The notes under the pieces are model-generated. The model did not search any database, was not told where the DNA came from, and worked only from the letters and a program-made list of their open reading frames with translations. Below, piece by piece: positions 35,679 through 44,712 of a stretch of DNA of 64,000 nt; the first letter of the stretch is position 1, and each line of letters starts with the position of its first letter. The position numbers and the translations under genes were made by a program. The stretch is from the NCBI RefSeq assembly GCF_008801695.1, contig NZ_VZPF01000007.1, forward strand, positions 1-64,000, read 5' to 3'. The stretch is from Pantoea stewartii subsp. stewartii (GTDB taxonomy: Bacteria; Pseudomonadota; Gammaproteobacteria; Enterobacterales; Enterobacteriaceae).

Positions 35679-37406
35679 TTATTTACCTTGCTCGTCGCTT
35701 TCACCCAGGAAGAAGTACCAGAGCGGAATGGACATTAAGCCTGTAAACACTGTTGTATAAAGCAAAATCATCAAGGCCTGCGTGATATACATCATCGCGG
35801 TCCAGTCGCTGAACGGAATATTGTATTGCTCAATTACACCACTCACCATGGCGCGAGCCATCACCGTTCCGACAATAATGGCGAGAATGGCGACACTGCG
35901 CAGGAAATAGCGCATCTCTTTACGCTTTACTGCAAAACGGGACTGCACAATCGCCAGCGGCGATTGTTGATCTTCCGGCGTAGCGACCACCTGGCGTACC
36001 GCACGCTGCGCTTTACGCCAGCGTTGCAGATCCAGCAGCACAAAGACCACTAAACTGACGCCCATCAGCGGCAACGCATAACCCAGAGCCATGGCGAGAA
36101 TCAGGCTTGAGCCCTGAAGATAGCGGGGTAACGCCAGCCAGGCCGCGAGCAGCGTTTGCACTGGATTGGCCTGCGGCAGTGCCGGGCGTCGAATCCACCA
36201 CATGCGGTAGCCGAGCACGATCATGGCGCACAAACCAAAACCAAAGAACGCGAGAAGCAACTGATTGGGTAAGCCAAACAGCACGCCCATATGCGCATCC
36301 ACGCCCCAGCGCGTAAGTTTTGCGACCAGCGGGAAACGGGCAAACTCAACGTGATCAACAATGCTGAAGTCATGCGGATTTACGGATACCGAGTCGACCT
36401 GCGTCGGCCAGCGACGATCTATCTCACTGACCGTCCAGGCCTGGTCAGGGTTTTTGGGCTGGCGCAGCTCAATTTTGGCAGCGTGTAAACCGGCCAGGCG
36501 CGCGGCGTGTTCAACGCTGTCCCAGTCCGCGTCCGGCTGATTGAATACGGCGGGCATACTGGCATGATGACCCGGCATTGAAGTCTCCATCACCATGCCG
36601 TCCATGTCGGAATGATGATCGGCGTGGGGATCGGCAGGCGCAGAGGGTGCAGCCCCGTTTAATGCCGTTCTGACCTGCGGTGTCAGCCAGCCAAGATCGC
36701 TACGCATTTTATCAATATTGCTCCCGGCCCACTGCGACCAGGTCAATCCCGTAACGGAGAAAAAGATCAACCCCAGAGATAACACCAGGCCCAGCGTAAT
36801 ATGCCAGTATCGTGTCAGTGCAAAACCCGTCTTGCGCGTTTTTACCTGACGCCGGGGCCGGGTACCAGACCACAACACGATCCCGCCCAGCGCCGCTACC
36901 CACAACCACGACGCCGCGAGTTCACTGTAGTTGCGGCCAACATCCCCCAGAAGCAGTCCACGATGCATCTGGTCAAGCCACATCCGCAGAGGTAACACGC
37001 CGCTGGTGCCGTATACGGTCATATCACCTTTGACGCGAAGCGTATAAGGATCGATGAAAACAGAGCGTGACTCTGATGGGCCTGACTGTGCATCCGTAAA
37101 TTGCACGCGAGTGGTGTCATGAGCGCCGGGCGCAGGCCGTACCGCATAAATCCGCGCATCACCAACATATCGCCGCGCCGCAGCAATCTGAGCGGACAGC
37201 GGCTGAGTGGCACCCACAGGCTCCGCGGTTAACGCATCTTTATAAATTACGTTTTCTATCTGTGGCGTCAGGACATAAAGCGTGCCGGTTAATGCCGCAA
37301 TAAAAATAAACGGCGCAATAAACAGGCCAATGTAAAAATGCAAACGGCGCAAAACATTCAGTACCGTGCCGCGCGGCGGCGATGTTATTTCTTGTGAAAC
37401 ACTCAT
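35679..37406 (-). CDS. PepSY-associated TM helix protein with His/Met-rich loop
   Basis: This inner-membrane protein of about 575 residues belongs to the PepSY-TM family. It has four main helices plus extras and two PepSY-type extracytoplasmic modules. Relatives of this family reduce or help import iron or copper carriers. A loop near residues 265-290 reads ADPHADHHSDMDGMVMETSM, a dense Met and His set suited to copper. The start at 37406 (MSVSQEI) gives a normal N-terminus. DUF2946, another Met/His-rich protein, is next upstream on the same strand, pointing to one copper-related unit. Confidence 0.85.
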   Translation of the reverse strand: MSVSQEITSPPRGTVLNVLRRLHFYIGLFIAPFIFIAALTGTLYVLTPQIENVIYKDALTAEPVGATQPLSAQIAAARRYVGDARIYAVRPAPGAHDTTRVQFTDAQSGPSESRSVFIDPYTLRVKGDMTVYGTSGVLPLRMWLDQMHRGLLLGDVGRNYSELAASWLWVAALGGIVLWSGTRPRRQVKTRKTGFALTRYWHITLGLVLSLGLIFFSVTGLTWSQWAGSNIDKMRSDLGWLTPQVRTALNGAAPSAPADPHADHHSDMDGMVMETSMPGHHASMPAVFNQPDADWDSVEHAARLAGLHAAKIELRQPKNPDQAWTVSEIDRRWPTQVDSVSVNPHDFSIVDHVEFARFPLVAKLTRWGVDAHMGVLFGLPNQLLLAFFGFGLCAMIVLGYRMWWIRRPALPQANPVQTLLAAWLALPRYLQGSSLILAMALGYALPLMGVSLVVFVLLDLQRWRKAQRAVRQVVATPEDQQSPLAIVQSRFAVKRKEMRYFLRSVAILAIIVGTVMARAMVSGVIEQYNIPFSDWTAMMYITQALMILLYTTVFTGLMSIPLWYFFLGESDEQGK

Positions 37407-37473
37407 AGCGATTCCATATTTCGAGAATACCGGGCTTTTCTTCTTCGTGGATGACGAAGAAGAAAAGATCACA

Positions 37474-37899
37474 TTAAGCTGAGGCGCGCATTTGCAATGG
37501 TGGGGCGCGCTGCCGGTAAACCCGCTTGTGGCGCGGTAACAGAGGGCAAAACGTATCGGGAGTCGGTGGGGCCCGGCTAATTAAACACATTAACCAGATG
37601 AACGGAATAAACACCCACAGCATAAAGGGGATATGGACCAGCAGATCGCAGTAACCACAGGCACTCATCATCATGCTGTGATCGCCCATGGCCATATCGC
37701 TATGGTGATCCCCCATCGGCATGTCGGCCATGATCATATCGTTATGCTGATCCAGCATCGACATGTCGGACATCGCCATCGCGTCACGATTTTCAGCCAG
37801 ATTTTTGGATACCATCGGTGCAATGAACAACAGCAGTACCGCCAGTATCGCAAGACAGGCGGTAAAACGTTGTCGATTATAATGGGTGGCGTTAATCAT
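37474..37899 (-). CDS. DUF2946 protein, Met/His-rich
   Basis: This protein of 141 residues has an N-terminal hydrophobic segment (FTACLAILAVLLLFIAPMV), then a Met/His/Asp-rich stretch (residues about 38-80: MAMSDMSML, MIMADMPMGDHHSDMAMGDHSMM), then CGYCD and a second hydrophobic segment. That is the DUF2946 pattern, whose members sit in copper-regulated loci. The CxxC and Met-rich part may bind Cu(I). The gene lies 67 bases before the PepSY gene. The start at 37899 is chosen for a short leader; others are possible. Confidence 0.8.
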   Translation of the reverse strand: MINATHYNRQRFTACLAILAVLLLFIAPMVSKNLAENRDAMAMSDMSMLDQHNDMIMADMPMGDHHSDMAMGDHSMMMSACGYCDLLVHIPFMLWVFIPFIWLMCLISRAPPTPDTFCPLLPRHKRVYRQRAPPLQMRASA

Positions 37900-38105
37900 C
37901 TGAACGGCGGTAGTCGGGTACACGATAGAGGCGGCAGTGTAACGCGTCAGAGAGTTTAGGGTTAAAAGAAATGCCTTTTTGCCCCAAAAAATTAGCACCT
38001 TTTGAACACCTTCACTTAATTAGATATTAAGAATAACTTATCTGTTACTGCTGCCATACATTTGAGCAACATTATTCATCCGCAAAACGTGATAAAGGAT
38101 ACGTC

Positions 38106-39047
38106 ATGAAAATCGTAACGCTTGATGGCGGCACGCTGCCCGTCCCTCCTCCTCAACCTGACTGGTGCAGCGACTGGTGTTTTCGTGAAGAAACGCACGA
38201 CAATGAGATTATTGAGGCGTTAAAGGGCGCAACGATTGCCATCACTAATAAAGTCCCGCTGCGTGCGGCGACGCTGGCGCAGCTTCCTGACCTGCGCTAC
38301 ATCTGCGTCACCGCCACGGGCTTTGATTGCATTGATATTCCGGCGTGTCGGGAACGTGGAATCGTCGTGAGTAATATCCCCGGCTATTCAACGCAAAGCG
38401 TTTCAGAATGCGTGATCGCCTTTATTTTTGCGTTGCGTCGCCAGATAGTGGAATACGCGACGCTCACGCGTGAAGTATGGCCTGCCTCTTCTCATTTTTG
38501 TTTTCACCGTTCACCGATTCAGGATATTGCGGGGGCAACATTAGGCATTGTGGGAAAAGGAGACATTGGTATCGCCGTGGGCAGGCTGGCACAGGCGCTC
38601 GGCATGAAGGTGTGCTTTGCCGAACGCAGGGACAGCACCAGGGTGCGTGAGGGCTATGTAAGTTTTGACGAGATGCTGGCCGCAAGCGATGTGATTTCGC
38701 TGCATTGTCCCCTGAGCGAACAAACCCGGCATCTGATTAACAGTGAAACCCTGAATAAGATGCAACCCCATGCGCTGTTGATCAACACAGCGCGTGGCGG
38801 TCTGATTCATGAAGCTGATTTGGCGGAGGCATTGCAACAGGGCACGATAGCCGGAGCGGCACTGGATGTGCTGAGCAGTGAGCCGCCGCCAGCCGATCAT
38901 CCTCTGCTTCAGGCCGATGTGCCGAATCTGCTTGTCACACCGCATATTGCCTGGGCAAGCAAAAGTGGTATGCACAATTTGTTGCAAGGCATCATGGTCA
39001 ATCTGGCTGGCTTTGAGCAAAACCGACCTGTAAATGTTGTCAGCTGA
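38106..39047 (+). CDS. D-isomer-specific 2-hydroxyacid dehydrogenase
   Basis: This 313-residue dehydrogenase of the D-2-hydroxyacid family (glycerate dehydrogenase-like) uses NAD(P)H to interconvert a 2-keto acid and a D-2-hydroxy acid. Seen: the cofactor motif GATLGIVGKGDIGIAVGRLAQALG, the substrate Arg in LLINTARGGLIHEADL, the catalytic Glu in ALDVLSSEPPP, and the catalytic His in LLVTPHIAWAS. Length fits the family. It converges on glsB with one base between stops. Exact substrate unknown. Confidence 0.9.
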   Translation: MKIVTLDGGTLPVPPPQPDWCSDWCFREETHDNEIIEALKGATIAITNKVPLRAATLAQLPDLRYICVTATGFDCIDIPACRERGIVVSNIPGYSTQSVSECVIAFIFALRRQIVEYATLTREVWPASSHFCFHRSPIQDIAGATLGIVGKGDIGIAVGRLAQALGMKVCFAERRDSTRVREGYVSFDEMLAASDVISLHCPLSEQTRHLINSETLNKMQPHALLINTARGGLIHEADLAEALQQGTIAGAALDVLSSEPPPADHPLLQADVPNLLVTPHIAWASKSGMHNLLQGIMVNLAGFEQNRPVNVVS

Positions 39048-39048
39048 G

Positions 39049-39978
39049 TCAGAATATTGAGCGGCCCAGCCTGTCAGTCAGGCACTCCAGCGCGGCAGTG
39101 CCTGCCAGCGAGTTGCCTGCACTGTCCAGCCCGGGTGACCATACCGCTATACTCATTTCGCCCGGGACCACGGCAATAATACCGCCACCAACGCCCGATT
39201 TAGCGGGCATGCCGACACGCCAGGCAAATTCACCCGCCCCATCGTACATGCCACTGGTGATCATCAAGGCATTGATTTGTCGGGCCTGACGGGACGTGAT
39301 GAGCGCCGAACCGTCAAGCGTTTTTCCCTGGTTTGCCAGGTAAATAAAACTGCGGGCCAGTTCAATACAGTTCATGGACAATGAGCAGTAGTGAAAGTAG
39401 GTCTGCATCACGTTGGTCACGTCGTTGTCAAAATTGCCAAATGACTTCATTAACCAGGCGATAGCCGCGTTACGGGCTGAGTGTTCAAACTCTGAACGCG
39501 CAACATGACGATCGTACTGAATATCAGGTTGCTGGCTCAGTTGACGGATAATCTCAAGCATACGCTGGCGCGGTGCTGTAAGACGCGTTTCAAGCAAATC
39601 ACAGATCACCAGCGCGCCGGCGTTAATAAAAGGATTACGCGGTTTTCCCTGCTCAAGTTCAAGCTGAACCAGTGAATTGAACGGCTGACCTGAGGGCTCT
39701 TTACCCACGCGTTGCCATATCTCCGCATCCTCATAGCGCGTCAGTGCAACAGTTAAGGAGAGGACTTTAGAAATCGATTGGATGGAAAAGCGCGTTTCAG
39801 CATCACCCGCCTGAAAGACTGTGCCGTCACGCAGACAGACGGCAATACCTAAATGATCGGCAGCGACGTCGGCCAGTGCCGGAATATAATCGGCTACCTT
39901 ACCGCGATGAATTAAGGGACGAACCTGTTCAAGAACCTCTTCCAACAAGGCATTACTCAGCGTGGTCACACGTTTCAC
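39049..39978 (-). CDS. glsB: Glutaminase GlsB
   Basis: This 309-residue beta-lactamase-fold glutaminase converts glutamine to glutamate and ammonia. The catalytic Ser and Lys are in [16 protein letters not shown] (SxxK). Other conserved parts are [15 protein letters not shown] and [19 protein letters not shown]. It agrees with E. coli YneH (GlsB) over the whole length (308). In E. coli the gene adjoins sad; here it is distant. It ends one base from the end of the dehydrogenase gene. Confidence 0.93.
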   Translation of the reverse strand: MKRVTTLSNALLEEVLEQVRPLIHRGKVADYIPALADVAADHLGIAVCLRDGTVFQAGDAETRFSIQSISKVLSLTVALTRYEDAEIWQRVGKEPSGQPFNSLVQLELEQGKPRNPFINAGALVICDLLETRLTAPRQRMLEIIRQLSQQPDIQYDRHVARSEFEHSARNAAIAWLMKSFGNFDNDVTNVMQTYFHYCSLSMNCIELARSFIYLANQGKTLDGSALITSRQARQINALMITSGMYDGAGEFAWRVGMPAKSGVGGGIIAVVPGEMSIAVWSPGLDSAGNSLAGTAALECLTDRLGRSIF

Positions 39979-40224
39979 TCCAGAATAAGCGATGATGGCG
40001 CAGGATGATGAGCGCCCTTCAGGCGCAAATCAATGGTTTATGGATAAAATTGCCGTGCACATCCTGAAATCATGTTCTTCGCGGGTGGCGAGTGGCAGAA
40101 CAGCAGGCGTTGCTGGCGTAGTAAAATCCAGAGATAAATAAAAGCGAGGAATAATGCTGCAAATACGCTAACCTCTCGATTTAATTTGGGTCGTCAGTTT
40201 TCAGCAGGATATTTGAGGTCAGGC

Positions 40225-41619
40225 ATGCGCGCTTCTGTTTCAAACCGACATGGGATTTTTCGGCCTCGTCGGCTCCGTCTGTTGCAATATATTATACGTC
40301 GAGACAAAACACCGGCCGCGTTGCTGCTGATGGCCGCGCTGGTGGGTGTGCTGACTGGCCTAACCGCGGTGGCGTTTGATAAAGCCGTTGGCTGGGTGAT
40401 TCATTCGCGGGTCAACTGGCTGAGCCAGCATGAAAATAATGTCTTTCTTCTTGGCTGCTACGCTTTTATTTTTTCCGCCGTGCTGGCCGCGACAGGCTAT
40501 TTTCTTGTCAGGCGCTTTGCGCCGGAAGCAGGCGGTTCGGGCATTCCTGAAATCGAAGGTGCGCTGGAAGAACTGAGGCCGGTGCGCTGGTGGCGCGTGT
40601 TGCCGGTTAAATTCTTTGGCGGACTTGGCGCAATTGGTTCTGGCATGGTGCTGGGTCGTGAAGGCCCGACGGTTCAGATTGGTGGTAACATCGGGCGCAT
40701 GTGCCTCGATATCTTTCGCATGCGCTCCTCTGAATCCCGCCACACTATTTTGGCTACCGGGGCCGCATCAGGTCTGGCCGCAGCCTTTAATGCACCGCTG
40801 GCGGGCATTCTGTTTATCATTGAAGAAATGCGTCTGCAGTTCCGCTTTAGCCTTATCTCCATTAAAGCCGTGTTTGTAGGCGTCAGTACCTCAAGCATCG
40901 TTTTTCTTGCGCTGAACGGTAATCAGCCCATTATCAATATCGGTCAGTTAAAAGATGCTCCGATCCAGACGCTCTGGTTATATTTACTGCTGGGGATTTT
41001 ATTTGGCGGTTGTGGCGTCGCTTTTAATCGCCTGATATTTACCCTTCAGGATCTGTTTCAAAGGTTGCATCAGGGACGAACATCACGCTGGGTCCTGGGT
41101 GGGGCGATATTGGGCGGCTTATGTGGCTTACTGGGGCTGATATTGCCCCAGGGCGTAACCGGCGGGATTACGCTCATCCCCGACTTTACCGCAGGAAACT
41201 ATACGTCGATTGCCTTACTGTCCTTATTTTTATTGCGGGCGGTCGTCACGCTACTGTGTTTTGCCTCTGGTGCCCCAGGGGGCATTTTCGCCCCCATGCT
41301 GACGCTGGGCACCTTACTGGGTACCTGCGTGGGGCAACTGTGCGTTAACCTGTTCCCTGCCTATCATCTTGAAGCCGCGACGTTTGCCGTAGCAGGCATG
41401 GGCGCCTTGTTTGCCGCTTCTGTTCGGGCACCGCTCACCGGGATTATTCTGGTACTGGAGATGACCAACAATTATCAGTTGATCCTGCCGATGATTATTA
41501 CCTGTCTCGGTGCGACACTCTCTGCACAGTATTTCGGCGGTACACCGCTGTATTCAACGATACTGGCACGTACGCTGGCAAAACAACAACCTCAGGAGGA
41601 GGGGGCAACGGCGCGGTAA
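40225..41619 (+). CDS. clcA: ClcA, H+/Cl- antiporter
   Basis: This 464-residue CLC-family exchanger of the inner membrane would help against acid shock. The selectivity segments are all conserved: [47 protein letters not shown] (the gating Glu in GREGP), FIIEEMR (proton Glu), and [11 protein letters not shown]. Its N-terminus lacks homology to E. coli ClcA over about 15 residues. The ATG at 40225 is chosen for GAGGT upstream. It converges on ortT. Confidence 0.95.
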   Translation: MRASVSNRHGIFRPRRLRLLQYIIRRDKTPAALLLMAALVGVLTGLTAVAFDKAVGWVIHSRVNWLSQHENNVFLLGCYAFIFSAVLAATGYFLVRRFAPEAGGSGIPEIEGALEELRPVRWWRVLPVKFFGGLGAIGSGMVLGREGPTVQIGGNIGRMCLDIFRMRSSESRHTILATGAASGLAAAFNAPLAGILFIIEEMRLQFRFSLISIKAVFVGVSTSSIVFLALNGNQPIINIGQLKDAPIQTLWLYLLLGILFGGCGVAFNRLIFTLQDLFQRLHQGRTSRWVLGGAILGGLCGLLGLILPQGVTGGITLIPDFTAGNYTSIALLSLFLLRAVVTLLCFASGAPGGIFAPMLTLGTLLGTCVGQLCVNLFPAYHLEAATFAVAGMGALFAASVRAPLTGIILVLEMTNNYQLILPMIITCLGATLSAQYFGGTPLYSTILARTLAKQQPQEEGATAR

Positions 41620-41793
41620 AAGCATCCCGATTACGGCAGGCAGGGCGCGCGCCATCTGTAAAAGGATGGCGTCCGTATGTAAAGCAGACTGCGCGGAACA
41701 GGTGCGATATCACGCACAGGCTTGTGCAGGAAAACGTCTGGCAGAGAGAAAAGCGATCAGGAAAAGCCAGCCGGCACGGGCAGGAGAAAGGCC

Positions 41794-41967
41794 TTAAAAC
41801 AACGCGAACATAAGGGCGACGGGGAAACTCATCGGCCAGGTTGCACCCACCAGAAAGGCACTCAGTAATTTAATGCTGAGTTTGTCGCGGGCGATAAAAA
41901 ACGTAATGAGCGCGGCAACAAAAGCAACCACGCCGTAGAAAACCAACATGTGTTGATAAAGTGTCAT
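41794..41967 (-). CDS. OrtT/GhoT-family membrane toxin
   Basis: This 57-residue two-helix membrane protein, MTLYQHMLVFYGVVAFVAALITFF and then the family tail SIKLLSAFLVGATWPMSFPVALMFALF, closely matches E. coli OrtT (57 residues, orphan toxin) and GhoT. OrtT lowers membrane potential and slows growth under stress; it has no antitoxin gene. The start at 41967 is set by agreement with OrtT; an upstream start would add 13 residues. No antitoxin-like gene adjoins it. It converges on clcA, and a parS-type site lies 138 bases upstream of its start. Confidence 0.88.
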   Translation of the reverse strand: MTLYQHMLVFYGVVAFVAALITFFIARDKLSIKLLSAFLVGATWPMSFPVALMFALF

Positions 41968-42309
41968 TTGAGCCCTTATCCCTGATTCATGATTTGTTAC
42001 GATCATGCGGTTTTTTGTGACTTAGATCAAGTATCAGACCTTTTGTGTAAATAAAAAAACAATGCCCTTCTAAGAAGGTAAACCGTAGAGCAGACAAGGT
42101 GAGCTGGCGATTTCATGGTGAAATCGTCGAAAGTTCAGGCGATTATGTAACAGCATGCTCGCGCTTACTGTAAGCCTTCATGCTGATGACAGCCCTCGCT
42201 TTCATAGCGCCTCATGCTTCTGCACAGCCAGGCTTTGCGACATATACTGTTTACGGCAACGTGCCTCACGCTTACCTCCTCTCAATACGGTTTCGCACAG
42301 GAGTACCCG
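41968..42309. other. Gap between ortT and the PEBP gene
   Basis: This 342-base spacer has no gene. It contains a parS-type site at 42105-42130 and a CRP/FNR-like half-palindrome near 42015 (TGTGACTTAGATCAAG). The rest has no clear features. Confidence 0.5.
42105..42130. promoter_or_regulatory. Distant parS-type site
   Basis: TGGCGA leads into ATTTCA-TGG-TGAAAT and ends in CGTCGA. Both A boxes are perfect, and there is a perfect B box on the left (TGGCGA) and a one-change B box on the right. The match is as good as the sites near parB, although parB is about 35.8 kb away in the window. Confidence 0.65.
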
Positions 42310-42846
42310 GTGAATAAACTGATTTCTCTGCTATTAATTTGTTTGAGTCCTGCGGCATTGGCTTTGACGCTGCAGTCAAAAGATTTTAGTGATAACGGCG
42401 TGCTGGATAAGAAGTTCGCGGGCGCAGATAAAAGTAAGCCAGCCTGTACCGGGCAGAATGTTTCTCCTGAACTCAACTGGTCCGAAACACCGGCGGGCAC
42501 AAAAAGCTTTGCCTTGCTGATGACCGATCCTGTTGGCGCAAAAGGGCTCGGGGTTACGCACATGGTGGCGTACAACATTGCCGCTGAACGCAGCGCATTT
42601 GCTCAGGGCGAACTGACGCAGGGGAAAGGCTATACCGGCGGTAAGAATTCACCGGGTACGGCGCACTATTATGGTCCTTGTCCCCCTGTGGGATCTGGGC
42701 TTCATCACTACAACTTTGTGCTTATTGCCACAGACCTGCCGCCGTCTGCGCTTGAAGCCGGTTTAACGCATGATCAACTGCTGAGTAAACTTAAAGGGCA
42801 TGCGCTGGCTGCTGCAAGCACCGTCGCCCGTTTCGGCAATGACTAA
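42310..42846 (+). CDS. Periplasmic PEBP-family protein (YbcL/YbhB-like)
   Basis: The product is 178 residues with a GTG start at 42310. An AGGAG site lies 8 bases upstream and the signal peptide is VNKLISLLLICLSPAALA. The mature part shows the bacterial phosphatidylethanolamine-binding pattern: SPELNWSETPAGTKSFALLMTDPVGAKG, then GYTGGKNSPGTAHYYGPCPPVG and HHYNFVLIATDL. E. coli relatives are YbhB and the periplasmic YbcL. An ATG further upstream would hide the signal peptide. It is monocistronic with a strong terminator. Confidence 0.88.
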   Translation: MNKLISLLLICLSPAALALTLQSKDFSDNGVLDKKFAGADKSKPACTGQNVSPELNWSETPAGTKSFALLMTDPVGAKGLGVTHMVAYNIAAERSAFAQGELTQGKGYTGGKNSPGTAHYYGPCPPVGSGLHHYNFVLIATDLPPSALEAGLTHDQLLSKLKGHALAAASTVARFGND

Positions 42847-42861
42847 CGTGCTATGCGATCA

Positions 42862-42892
42862 AAAAAACACCCTGCATGTGCAGGGTGTTTTT
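42862..42892. terminator. Bidirectional terminator
   Basis: The ACACCCTGCA/TGCAGGGTGT stem has a 2-base loop, with A and T runs on both sides. It serves the convergent PEBP and ProP-like genes. Confidence 0.85.
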
Positions 42893-42904
42893 GGTTAGTT
42901 TGCT

Positions 42905-44380
42905 TTATTTCGCGTCGGCTGGTGAGGGTGGCACTGGTTCTGCGCTTTTATCCAGTTTTCTAATCAGGCTATGCGCTTCAGCTTCAGTTGCCACAGCGGG
43001 GGATGAACCGCTTAACGGCTTACGGGCGGTTTCCCTGACCGTCAGAATCGTCAGTAATCCAATCACACCCGCCACCATCATATAGTACGCTGGCATCATG
43101 GTATTCTGCGTGGTATCGACCAGCCATGCTGTCAGTAACGGGGTTGTCCCGCCAAACAACGATACAGACAGATTAAAGCCGATGGCTAGCGCACTGTAAC
43201 GAATATCCGTGGTAAACAGTGCCGGTAATGTCGAGGGCATTGTGCCGCTGAAGCAGGTATGGAGCACGCCCAGAATCAACAGTCCCGCAAAGACGGCCCA
43301 CATATTATGTGTCCCGATCAACATAAAGCAGGGGATTGAGAGTAAAATCAGCCCTACCGCACCGAAACCAATCACCGGGCGGCGCCCAATGCGATCGGTC
43401 CAGCGGCCCCACATCAGCGTGAGCGGCATCATCACAAACATGACAACCATGACCAGTAACAGACCGCTCAGTTCAGGTAAACCCAGCACGCCGGTCAGAT
43501 AGCTGGGCATATATGACGTCAGCATATAGTTCGATACGTTAAATAACAGGACCAGGCCGATACATTTCATCATCGGGACACGATGCTTACTTAGCATCTT
43601 AAACAGGCTCAGGCGCGGTTTGCTTTGCTCCAGTTCCTCCTGCTTTTGCATATGCTGTTTGAAGGCCGGCGTTTCTTCCAGTTTCAGACGCACATACAGG
43701 CCGAACAAGCCCAACGGTGCGGCGATAAAAAAGGGCACGCGCCAGCCCCACGACATCATCGCCTCGGACGAGATTACCGAAGTCATGACCGTCACCAGAC
43801 ACGCGCCCAGCAGGTAACCGCCAAGCGTTCCAAACTCCAGGAAGCTGCCCATGAAACCGCGATGTTTGTCTGTTGAATATTCTGCGATGAAGGTGGCTGC
43901 ACCGCCGTATTCGCCACCCGTTGAGAACCCCTGCACCAGGCGGGCGACCAACAAGAGGATGGGTGCCATGATCCCGATAGAGGCATAAGAAGGGATAATG
44001 CCGATACAAAACGTGCCAATCGACATCATGATCATTGTTATCGCCAACACCTTCTGGCGTCCAATCCGATCGCCAAGTGGACCAAAGACCATCCCACCCA
44101 GTGGACGCACTAAAAAGGCGGCCGCAAAAGTACCAAAGGTGGCGATAAGCTGAATCGCGTTATTGGCATCGGGAAAGAAAACCTTACCGATGATCACCGC
44201 CAGATAGCTGTAAACCCCGAAGTCGAACCACTCCATGGCATTGCCTAATGCCGCGGCCCCTACTGCCCGCTTCAGCATGTCATTATCAATAACGGTAATA
44301 TCATCAACAGTGAGTTTTTTTGGCCTTTTATTCCAGAAATGCTTTTTTGGCCTGGTTGACGATGAATGGTTAGTATCCAT
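42905..44380 (-). CDS. proP: ProP-like MFS osmolyte/proton symporter
   Basis: This 491-residue MFS carrier of the metabolite:H+ symporter family is close to ProP in LGNAMEWFDFGVYSYLAV, FLVRPLGGMVFGPLGDRIGRQKVLAITMIMMSIGTFCIGIIPSY and GFSTGGEYGGAATFIAEY. It would import proline, betaine or related compounds under osmotic stress. Unlike E. coli ProP, its C-terminal end is short and has no coiled-coil heptads, so osmosensory tuning may differ. The start has a GAGGA ribosome site. Confidence 0.85.
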   Translation of the reverse strand: MDTNHSSSTRPKKHFWNKRPKKLTVDDITVIDNDMLKRAVGAAALGNAMEWFDFGVYSYLAVIIGKVFFPDANNAIQLIATFGTFAAAFLVRPLGGMVFGPLGDRIGRQKVLAITMIMMSIGTFCIGIIPSYASIGIMAPILLLVARLVQGFSTGGEYGGAATFIAEYSTDKHRGFMGSFLEFGTLGGYLLGACLVTVMTSVISSEAMMSWGWRVPFFIAAPLGLFGLYVRLKLEETPAFKQHMQKQEELEQSKPRLSLFKMLSKHRVPMMKCIGLVLLFNVSNYMLTSYMPSYLTGVLGLPELSGLLLVMVVMFVMMPLTLMWGRWTDRIGRRPVIGFGAVGLILLSIPCFMLIGTHNMWAVFAGLLILGVLHTCFSGTMPSTLPALFTTDIRYSALAIGFNLSVSLFGGTTPLLTAWLVDTTQNTMMPAYYMMVAGVIGLLTILTVRETARKPLSGSSPAVATEAEAHSLIRKLDKSAEPVPPSPADAK

Positions 44381-44712
44381 ATTTTCCTCATACGACTTAA
44401 ATGGGACGACCTATAGCTTTCGCAGCCAGTCAGCGAGGTTAACGGAAGAGAAGGAAGTGAAAGCTATAAGAGGCCAGTAACTTTAATGATAGAGCGTTCT
44501 TAACCGCAGCGTAGAAACATAGTCGATGAATGTCATTTTTTGCAAGTCTCTGGGAAAAAAGACTGTCTTATAAATGAGATAGCAGAAAATGAGTTTTTAC
44601 TTTTATTTACATTTTGCCATGTTTTCGAAAAGGCACCGAGAGTGACCCGGGAGCCCGTTAAAAGTGGTGCGCGAAGACTCTCTGCCAGCCAGGGCTGGCA
44701 GAGGAGGGCACA
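44381..44712. other. Intergenic gap without evident features
   Basis: This 332-base spacer lies between two minus-strand MFS genes. I see no gene and no clear stem-loop except a short CTGCCAGCC/GGCTGGCAG repeat near 44678-44702, which may terminate the downstream (44713) transcript. Confidence 0.4.

Noticed and set aside
42000..42035. CRP/FNR-like half-site near ortT (TGTGACTTAGATCAAG)
   Set aside because: Only one half is well matched for either CRP or FNR, and I cannot tell which promoter it would serve.
44678..44702. CTGCCAGCC/GGCTGGCAG inverted repeat
   Set aside because: It is short, has no T-run in the right place and I could not decide between terminator and chance, so it is only mentioned in the gap entry.
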